From assembly GCA_010027395.1 (NCBI GenBank), contig RGVD01000068.1:1-11659 (forward strand): a stretch of DNA of 11,659 nt, written 5' to 3'. This DNA comes from Bacteroidota bacterium. GTDB lineage: Bacteria; Bacteroidota; Bacteroidia; UKL13-3. Within the stretch, counting starts at the first letter, position 1, and each line of letters starts with the position of its first letter. Made by a program: the position numbers and the translations under genes. The notes under the pieces were generated by a model. That model saw only the letters and a list, made by a program, of their open reading frames with translations, did no database searches and was not told where the DNA came from. Shown one piece after another: positions 6,145 to 11,659 of this stretch.

Positions 6145-7158
6145 ATGAAACAAAAATTTACTGTCTTTACTAAAATTGCATTTATTGGGGTATTTTTACT
6201 CACGAACTTTAATGCAGGTGCCCAACGTATATGTGGAACAGTTGATTATTTAAACACCCAAATTCAATCAGATCCAAGTATCATTCAAAGAAGACAAAAC
6301 ATTGAATCACACACACAAGCTTATCAAAATTCACTTAATAAATCAACTGCAGCAATTGTTACAATTCCAGTGGTTGTGCATGTGGTCTACAACACAAGCA
6401 CACAAAATATTTCACAGGCTCAAATTCAATCACAAATTGATATTTTAAATGCTGATTATACAAAGATGAATGCTGATACGGCCAAGGTTCCCGCGCTTTT
6501 CAAGTCATTAGCTGCTGATTGTAAAATAGAATTTGTGTTGGCAAAAAGAGACCCAGCTGGAAATGCAACCAATGGAATAGTTCGCAAACAAACTACTATA
6601 ACCAGTTTTACTACCAATGATTATGTGAAGTATTCAATAAAAGGTGGAGATGATGCATGGGCTAGTGGCTCTTATCTTAATTTATGGGTTTGTCCATTAG
6701 GTGGAGGCTTATTGGGTTATGCTCAATTTCCTGGAAGTGGCTCTGCTTTAACGGATGGTGTTGTTATTAATGTAACTGCATTTGGAAATACAGGTACTGC
6801 TGCAGCACCTTATAATAAAGGCAGAACCGCCACCCATGAGGTTGGACATTGGTTGAACCTAAATCATATTTGGGGTGATGATAATGGCGCTTGTACAGGA
6901 TCCGACAACGTTGGAGATACGCCAAACCAAGGTGCTGAAAATTACGGCTGTCCAGCTTACCCTCATGCATCATGCAGCAATACGAGCGACATGTTCATGA
7001 ACTACATGGATTATGTTGATGATGCTTGTATGAATATGTTCTCTGCTGGTCAAGCTGCAAGAATGAATTCATTGTTCGCCACAGGCGGTGCAAGAACCTC
7101 ACTATTACAACATCCAGTACAAAACGTCTACAAGTGCTACATTCACTACCCTTACTAG
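6145..7158 (+). CDS. Secreted M43 (pappalysin-type) metalloprotease, C-terminus frame-broken
   Basis: A signal peptide (about 1-26, cut after NAGA) precedes a propeptide-like segment and a catalytic domain. The zinc motif is HEVGHWLNLNHIWGD with H231, E232, H235 and H241. The Met-turn is MNYMDYVDD (Met288), followed by MFSAGQAARMNSLF. Cysteines at 250, 269, 277 and 295 suit the disulphides of this family. Homology ends at GGARTSLL (314-321); the last 16 residues are unrelated and result from a frame change. The FN3 array in the next frame begins at exactly this point, so the natural product was probably one protease-FN3-PPC-sorting-domain protein. As read, this protein has a signal peptide but no T9SS sorting signal, so it could reach the periplasm but not the surface. 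The protease domain itself looks complete. Confidence 0.93.
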   Translation: MKQKFTVFTKIAFIGVFLLTNFNAGAQRICGTVDYLNTQIQSDPSIIQRRQNIESHTQAYQNSLNKSTAAIVTIPVVVHVVYNTSTQNISQAQIQSQIDILNADYTKMNADTAKVPALFKSLAADCKIEFVLAKRDPAGNATNGIVRKQTTITSFTTNDYVKYSIKGGDDAWASGSYLNLWVCPLGGGLLGYAQFPGSGSALTDGVVINVTAFGNTGTAAAPYNKGRTATHEVGHWLNLNHIWGDDNGACTGSDNVGDTPNQGAENYGCPAYPHASCSNTSDMFMNYMDYVDDACMNMFSAGQAARMNSLFATGGARTSLLQHPVQNVYKCYIHYPY

Positions 7159-9319
7159 TTCAACTAATTCTTTAAGTTTAACTGGATTAAGTGCCAATAC
7201 TGCCTATACATATCAAGTCCAAACAGTTTGTAGTGGGGGGATGAGCGCATACTCAACTTCAAGCACATTTACAACCATAGCCACTGCTGTTTGCGCGGTT
7301 CCAATTGGTCTTGCTTCTGCTTCTGTCACCACCTCATCGGCTACAGTTTCATGGACAGCAGTGTCAGGTGCTTCAAGCTATTTAGTGCAATATAAAACGA
7401 GTGCAGCATCAGCTTTTACAGGCATATCTAGTACCACTAATTCAATTAGTTTGACTGGCTTATCAGCAGCAACAGCATATAGTTATAAAGTTCAAACGGT
7501 TTGTTCTAATACATTATCTAGCCCATATTCAAGTGTTGGAACCTTTACAACAATAGCTGCTTCAGTATGTACCACTCCAACAAGTGTTGCTTCATCTGCA
7601 ATAACAACTAGTAGCGCTGTTATTTCTTGGGCCGCAATTCCAGGTGCTTCAAGCTATAATATTCAATATAAAACAAATGCATCAACTACCTATACAAGTT
7701 TATCTAGTGTAACAAATACAATAACTTTAACCGGTCTATCAGCCAATACTGCTTATACATATCAAATACAAACTGTATGTACTAGTGCTTTGTCGAGTTC
7801 ATGGTCAACACAGGCCAACTTTACAACTTTAGCATTACCTACATGTGCAACCCCAACTGGAATTTCTTTATCAGGTTTAAGCGCATCGGCTGCTACTATT
7901 TCATGGATAGCTGTGACAGGTGCAGCTAGTTATAACATTCAATATAAAACCAATGCAGCTGCTGCTTTTACCAGTGTTACAAGTCCTACAAATTCTATTA
8001 GTTTGACTGGATTAGCCGCTTCCACAGTTTATACCTATCAAGTACAAACCGTTTGTTCTAGTGCCATATCTAGCGCCCTATCTGCGTCAGCAAGCTTTAC
8101 AACCTCTGCAGCAGCTATTTGTGCAACCCCTGTGGGAATTTCTGTTTCGGGAATTTCTGCAACTGCGGCAACTGTTTCTTGGACTGCTGTTTCAGGAGCA
8201 GCTAGCTATAATGTGCAGTACAAAACATCGGCCGCTGCAACATTTACAACAATTACTAGTTCTACAAACAGCCTTAGTATAACAGGTTTAGTAGCCTCTA
8301 CTGTTTATACTTATCAAGTGCAGACTGTTTGCTCAAATGGTTTGTCAAGTGCATTATCAACTGCTTCAACATTTACAACCTCTGCTGCAACGGGCTGTAT
8401 TACTCCATCGGGAGCTGCAGTTTCAGGCATTACAGCAAATAGTGCAACCATTACATGGGCAGCGGTATCAGGAGCTCAAGCTTATAAAGTACAATATAAA
8501 TCATCTACCGCTACAACTTATACTTTAGTTGCAAGTATCACAAATACATATATAATGACGGGTTTAACAGCAGGAACAACTTATAGTTATAAAGTTCAAA
8601 CAGTTTGTTCAAGTAGCTTATTAAGCCCTATGACTTCAGCAGCCACATTTACAACCAATGCAAATTCTACATGTAATGATATTTATGAAGCTAATGAAAC
8701 GCAGTCTGCAGCTAAACCAATCACTACTGCAGCATCCATAACTGCTAAAATTGGAACAAGTACAGATATTGATTGGTTTAGTTTTAGCAATACCAATGCT
8801 GCTAAAAACATTCAAGTAGTGTTGGATAACCTTCCAGCTGATTATGATTTATATTTATATAATTCATCTGGAACTTTATTATCTTCATCTTTAACTGCTG
8901 GAGCAGCCTCTGAAACACTAAAATATAATAACGGTTCTGTAGGAACCTACTTTGTGAAAGTAATTGGGTACAATAGTGCTTTTAGTACTTCAAGTTGCTA
9001 TTCATTAATTGCCAATATCAGTAATGTGGCTTTTAGAATGAGTGCACCTGAGATTTCAAAATCAGAAAGTAATTATACTGTTTTTCCTAACCCAGCTCAA
9101 AACGAAATAAATGTTGACTACACCTTATCTAGCAATAAAATAGTAGAGCTAAGGGTGTATGATATCACTGGCAAATTAGTTTTAACAAACACTTTTGAAG
9201 GTGTTGAAGGCTTGAATAAAAACGTAATGAGCATAGCTAACTTAAACAAAGGAATATATATGCTTGAATTCAACGATGGCGACAAGGTTCGAACTAGCAA
9301 ATTACTTATTGAAAGATAG
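7088..9319 (+). CDS. FN3 repeat array with PPC and T9SS sorting domain; 5' part missing
   Basis: The frame begins inside the protease gene with a GTG that is unlikely to be a real start, since there is no signal peptide and it opens mid-domain. Residues 7-68 are an FN3 domain lacking its first 29 positions. Five complete FN3 domains of exactly 92 residues follow (69-528), each with Cys at positions 1 and 71. A bacterial pre-peptidase C-terminal (PPC) domain spans about 529-642, with DIYEANETQ, DIDWFSF and YDLYLYNSSG. The last 80 residues are a T9SS type A sorting domain (VFPNPAQNEINVDY, LRVYDITGKLV, KGIYMLEF, SKLLIER). FN3 and PPC domains in secreted proteases mediate spacing and substrate or surface binding. 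It appears to be the continuation of the M43 protease, separated by a deletion or a sequence or assembly error. A strong terminator follows. Confidence 0.88.
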   Translation: MQEPHYYNIQYKTSTSATFTTLTSSTNSLSLTGLSANTAYTYQVQTVCSGGMSAYSTSSTFTTIATAVCAVPIGLASASVTTSSATVSWTAVSGASSYLVQYKTSAASAFTGISSTTNSISLTGLSAATAYSYKVQTVCSNTLSSPYSSVGTFTTIAASVCTTPTSVASSAITTSSAVISWAAIPGASSYNIQYKTNASTTYTSLSSVTNTITLTGLSANTAYTYQIQTVCTSALSSSWSTQANFTTLALPTCATPTGISLSGLSASAATISWIAVTGAASYNIQYKTNAAAAFTSVTSPTNSISLTGLAASTVYTYQVQTVCSSAISSALSASASFTTSAAAICATPVGISVSGISATAATVSWTAVSGAASYNVQYKTSAAATFTTITSSTNSLSITGLVASTVYTYQVQTVCSNGLSSALSTASTFTTSAATGCITPSGAAVSGITANSATITWAAVSGAQAYKVQYKSSTATTYTLVASITNTYIMTGLTAGTTYSYKVQTVCSSSLLSPMTSAATFTTNANSTCNDIYEANETQSAAKPITTAASITAKIGTSTDIDWFSFSNTNAAKNIQVVLDNLPADYDLYLYNSSGTLLSSSLTAGAASETLKYNNGSVGTYFVKVIGYNSAFSTSSCYSLIANISNVAFRMSAPEISKSESNYTVFPNPAQNEINVDYTLSSNKIVELRVYDITGKLVLTNTFEGVEGLNKNVMSIANLNKGIYMLEFNDGDKVRTSKLLIER
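7292..8671 (+). repeat. Five tandem 276-bp repeats encoding FN3 domains
   Basis: Units start at 7292, 7568, 7844, 8120 and 8396, each exactly 276 bases and each opening with a Cys codon (TGC or TGT). Shared protein marks are SW/TW at about position 20, a Y..QYK core, SLTGL-like turns and VQTVC at 67-71. Protein similarity is high while the DNA has diverged, though short stretches such as AGTTATAAAGTTCAAAC recur nearly unchanged in units 1 and 5. A sixth, partial unit lies upstream at 7106-7291. Confidence 0.95.
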
Positions 9320-9335
9320 TATCATTCAGACATTC

Positions 9336-9370
9336 AAAAGCCTTGGTGAGAAATCGTCAAGGCTTTTTTA
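9336..9370 (+). terminator. Intrinsic terminator after the FN3 gene
   Basis: AAAAGCCTTG at 9336-9345 pairs perfectly with CAAGGCTTTT at 9358-9367 around a 12-base loop and runs into a six-base T tract. It lies 16 bases after the stop codon. Confidence 0.88.
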
Positions 9371-9464
9371 TTTAATAAAATAGGTATAAAAAGAGTCGAA
9401 TCAATGCCTAATTATTCATAATATTGCTTCTTCATTTTACGAAAAAACATTAATAGAGTTCCTA

Positions 9465-10457
9465 GTGAAAAAAATAGTGGCTTGCATATTCTGCTTTTTA
9501 AACTTAGCTGTTATAGCTCAGTTTGCTCCGCAAGTTGGAACTGATGGAACTACAGCTATTCATAAGGATAGTTCAGTTTTTATTAATTGGGCGAAATCTT
9601 GCTCAATCAAGCGTGGTTGGCAAAATGTAGCAGATACCACTCTAGGTAAAGCAGATGCAGGCACGGAAGAATCTGCTACTGGAATACCTGGAAATGGCAT
9701 TGTAAGTTTAGGAGATGGGGGAGAAGCCATCTTAACTTTTAATCACCCTATCAAAAATGGTCCTGGTTACGATTTTGCTGTTTTCGAAAATGGATTTCCT
9801 TTTGGTTCAGGTGCATTTTATTTGGAGTTAGCCTTTGTTGAAGTAAGTTCTGATGGTAATCATTTTGTGAGATTTAATGCCATTTCTAATACGGATACAA
9901 GCCTGCAAATAGATCAGTTTAGTGGAATAGACGCATCAAAAATTAATAACTTAGCTGGTAAATATATTGGCAATTATGGAACCCCATTTGATTTGGACGA
10001 ATTCTTACCTTTATCAAGCATCAATATCAATCAAATAACCCATATACGCATTGTAGACGTGGTGGGAAGTATGGATAATAACTTTGCTAAACAAGATTCA
10101 AGAGGAATTAAAATTAATGATCCTTGGCCTACGCCCTTTGGCTCCTCTGGCTTTGACTTGGATGCCGTAGGTGTTATACATCAATTTGCAATTGATGGGA
10201 TAAGCGATGTTAAAAAAGAGAGTTCGTTTCAGTTTCAAAATCCTATAAATACCCATCAAAACTTAAATATTCGATTTGATAAAAGCATAGAAAAAGGAAT
10301 ATTGAGAGTAGGTCAAGTAGATGGTTCCATCGTTTCAGAAACCGAAGTGAGAGATGGTATCAATGAGCATCCCATCCAAATTGACAAGCAAGGAATGTAT
10401 TTTATTAGCCTACAAACAGAGGAAGCTTTTGTTACCAAACGACTAATTGTAAATTAG
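9465..10457 (+). CDS. T9SS-sorted cell-surface protein, unknown function
   Basis: A signal peptide (1-19, cut after VIAQ) precedes a beta-rich body opening FAPQVGTDGTTAIHKDSS. Recognisable conserved segments are WQNVADTTLGKA, GNGIVSLGDGGEAILTF, YDFAVFENGF, FVEVSSDG and GFDLDAVGVI (229-238). This pattern belongs to a Bacteroidota family of secreted proteins that I know only as cell-surface or T9SS target proteins. Residues about 253-330 resemble a divergent T9SS type A sorting domain ending VTKRLIVN. The start is GTG at 9465, chosen because it gives a textbook MKK signal peptide. No enzyme motif is visible; the Asp/Gly-rich loops might bind calcium. The CWC gene starts 5 bases after its stop, so the two are probably co-transcribed. 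Confidence 0.82.
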   Translation: MKKIVACIFCFLNLAVIAQFAPQVGTDGTTAIHKDSSVFINWAKSCSIKRGWQNVADTTLGKADAGTEESATGIPGNGIVSLGDGGEAILTFNHPIKNGPGYDFAVFENGFPFGSGAFYLELAFVEVSSDGNHFVRFNAISNTDTSLQIDQFSGIDASKINNLAGKYIGNYGTPFDLDEFLPLSSININQITHIRIVDVVGSMDNNFAKQDSRGIKINDPWPTPFGSSGFDLDAVGVIHQFAIDGISDVKKESSFQFQNPINTHQNLNIRFDKSIEKGILRVGQVDGSIVSETEVRDGINEHPIQIDKQGMYFISLQTEEAFVTKRLIVN

Positions 10458-10462
10458 TAATC

Positions 10463-10651
10463 ATGGAGTTGCAAAATCAAATCAAACAATGCGAACGCTG
10501 CGGGAATCCTTTTGAATGTAAACCACTTCACATATCAGAATGTCAATGTGCCAACATTCATTTGACCGAAAAAGCGCAAGCTTTTATTCAATCCCACTTC
10601 AATAACTGTCTATGCAAAGAGTGTTTGTTAGAGATTAATCAAATGCAATAA
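10463..10651 (+). CDS. Small cysteine-rich CWC family protein
   Basis: The 62-residue protein has eight Cys at 10, 13, 19, 27, 29, 49, 51 and 54. They are arranged as CERCG..FEC, CQC and CLCKECL, the pattern of the cysteine-rich CWC family. The Cys pairs suggest zinc binding in the cytoplasm, since there is no signal peptide. The family has no firm function. Its ATG lies 5 bases after the surface-protein gene, suggesting one transcript, although one product is exported and the other is not. Its stop is one base from the stop of the convergent dioxygenase gene. Confidence 0.85.
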   Translation: MELQNQIKQCERCGNPFECKPLHISECQCANIHLTEKAQAFIQSHFNNCLCKECLLEINQMQ

Positions 10652-10652
10652 G

Positions 10653-11543
10653 CTACTCAGCACCTATCATTACCGAGGTCATGGTGAGAGAGCCTAGCAA
10701 TACTTTATCATTAAAGAAACTTACAGGATCATTTTTCTCCTTTAATGCCAAGGCATACAATAGCGGAATATAATGCTCGGGGCTTGGAATGGCTTTTCGT
10801 CCCACCATTCCAAAGTTTTCATAATGGATTAACGCATCATGATTACCATCCATAATAAGTTTTTTGAAGTTAGTATTCATTTCAATGGCCCAATCAAAAC
10901 CAAATTCTGGTTCATTCATTTTATCCCATGCCACCATACCTAAATTATGTACCATATTACCACTGCCAATAATGAGAATTCCTTTATGTCGCAATGAGGT
11001 CAACTCCTTTGCCAATGTATAATGATAACTAGCAGGCTTGGTATAATCTATGCTTAATTGCAAAACGGGCACATCCGCATTTGGATATAGGTGCTTCATT
11101 ATACTCCAAGTGCCGTGGTCTAATCCCCATTTTTCATCAAGATCAATGTTGGTACTTTTGATATTCTGTTGCACTTCTTTGGCATAGGTTGGGCTACCAA
11201 GTGCAGGGTATTGCACATCAAACAAAGCTTTTGGAAATCCACCAAAATCATTAATGGTGCGAGGCTTCTCCATAGCTGTAATAAAAGTGCCTTTGGTTTC
11301 CCAATGCGCAGATACACATATTACCATTTGAGGTTTAGGAATTTTCTGGCCGATGCTACGCCATTTTTTTACAAATTCATTTTCTTCAATTGCGTTCATA
11401 GGGCTGCCATGACCTATAAACATAACAGGCATGGGTTTACTATGAGCAAGATTGCTTGCTATTTTATTCAGGTCACTTAAATTCATACTTATTGCGGATA
11501 AGGGTATTAAGGAAGCAGCTTTTATAAAATCTTTCCTATTCAT
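10653..11543 (-). CDS. ygiD: Extradiol ring-cleavage dioxygenase, YgiD/DODA family
   Basis: A LigB-type, metal-dependent dioxygenase related to 4,5-DOPA extradiol dioxygenase, which opens catechol rings such as L-DOPA. Conserved segments match E. coli YgiD along the whole length: FIGHGSPMNAIEEN (H45), VSAHWETKG (H80), NDFGGFPKALFDVQYPA, WGLDHGTW (H143), VPVLQLSID, GSGNMVHNLG (H199), SPEHYIPLLYAL (H257) and a GSLTMTSVMIG tail. The metal-binding and catalytic histidines are therefore all present. It carries about 36 extra N-terminal residues, NRKDFIKAASLIPLSAISMN, which resemble a weak Tat-type signal with RK in place of RR. E. coli YgiD lacks this, so export is possible but unproven. The true substrate is unknown. 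It is a single gene, convergent with the CWC gene. Confidence 0.93.
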   Translation of the reverse strand: MNRKDFIKAASLIPLSAISMNLSDLNKIASNLAHSKPMPVMFIGHGSPMNAIEENEFVKKWRSIGQKIPKPQMVICVSAHWETKGTFITAMEKPRTINDFGGFPKALFDVQYPALGSPTYAKEVQQNIKSTNIDLDEKWGLDHGTWSIMKHLYPNADVPVLQLSIDYTKPASYHYTLAKELTSLRHKGILIIGSGNMVHNLGMVAWDKMNEPEFGFDWAIEMNTNFKKLIMDGNHDALIHYENFGMVGRKAIPSPEHYIPLLYALALKEKNDPVSFFNDKVLLGSLTMTSVMIGAE

Positions 11544-11554
11544 TCAATGTTTAA

Positions 11555-11562
11555 CAAATGTA
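11555..11562 (-). promoter_or_regulatory. Possible -7 promoter element of the dioxygenase gene
   Basis: Read on the minus strand, TACATTTG is a perfect fit to TAnnTTTG and lies 11 bases before the ATG. Transcription would then start about 5-7 bases before the ATG, giving a very short leader. I see no clear TTG at the -33 place. The remaining bases to the window edge are AT-rich without a gene. Confidence 0.45.
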
Positions 11563-11659
11563 GTTTAATATTGAATAAAGACTGATAAAGAATTTGATGT
11601 TAAAATAAAAGTAAAATGCTATCCAAACTGACAAAATAATGAAGTCGGAAATAAGATTT

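Noticed and set aside
7088..7108. GTG at 7088 as a genuine gene start, or a programmed ribosomal frameshift joining the two halves
   Set aside because: No signal peptide follows the GTG and it opens in mid-domain. I see no slippery heptamer, and the missing FN3 segment cannot be restored by frameshifting.
8061..8528. Two additional plus-strand ORFs of 73 and 63 codons in the FN3 array
   Set aside because: They are Leu/Gln-rich frame-shifted readings of the repeats and carry no independent signal.
7292..8671. Regular repeats considered as a CRISPR or other DNA-level array
   Set aside because: The 276-base period is an open coding frame with FN3 protein conservation; there are no short identical repeats with unique spacers.
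11169..11480. Plus-strand ORF of 103 codons opposite the dioxygenase gene
   Set aside because: It is fully antisense to conserved YgiD sequence and shows no motif.

Overview
The window looks like a chromosomal segment of a member of the Bacteroidota. The DNA is AT-rich and starts lack Shine-Dalgarno-like leaders. Rho carries the long charged linker typical of that phylum. Two genes end in type IX secretion system (T9SS) C-terminal sorting domains, and two possible promoters resemble the phylum's TAnnTTTG -7 element. I cannot place it below phylum with confidence.

Layout. (1) 1-1811: rho with a short leader and a strong two-way terminator. (2) 1812-2128: a gene-poor gap holding the C-terminal remnant of a GNAT acetyltransferase on the minus strand. 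(3) 2129-6013: seven plus-strand genes, nearly all exported. They are a small Cys-rich protein, a His/Cys helical protein, a CxxC outer-membrane barrel, a two-domain lipoprotein, a helical lipoprotein, an SCO/SenC copper protein and a monohaem cytochrome c lipoprotein. The last six are packed with overlaps of 11-14 bases or gaps of 1-9 bases, so they read as one operon. SCO plus cytochrome c points to copper handling or respiratory electron transfer in the envelope. The other five have no function I can name with certainty, so this is the best candidate for a poorly described system.

(4) 6145-9319: a secreted M43 (pappalysin-type) metalloprotease and, in another frame, a fibronectin type III array with a PPC domain and T9SS sorting domain. 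They look like halves of one gene broken at about 7095-7108, with the start of the first FN3 domain missing. A strong terminator follows. (5) 9465-10651: a T9SS-sorted surface protein with a Cys-rich CWC mini-protein 5 bases behind. (6) 10653-11543, minus strand: an extradiol dioxygenase of the YgiD/DODA family with an N-terminal export-like extension, converging on the CWC gene with one base between stop codons.

Most of the window encodes envelope or secreted proteins; rho is the clear housekeeping exception. The most notable sequence-level observations are a 16-bp-arm stem-loop inside the signal-peptide codons of the barrel gene (3008-3040), the broken protease/FN3 gene, the GNAT remnant, and the internal duplication in the 3906-4619 lipoprotein.
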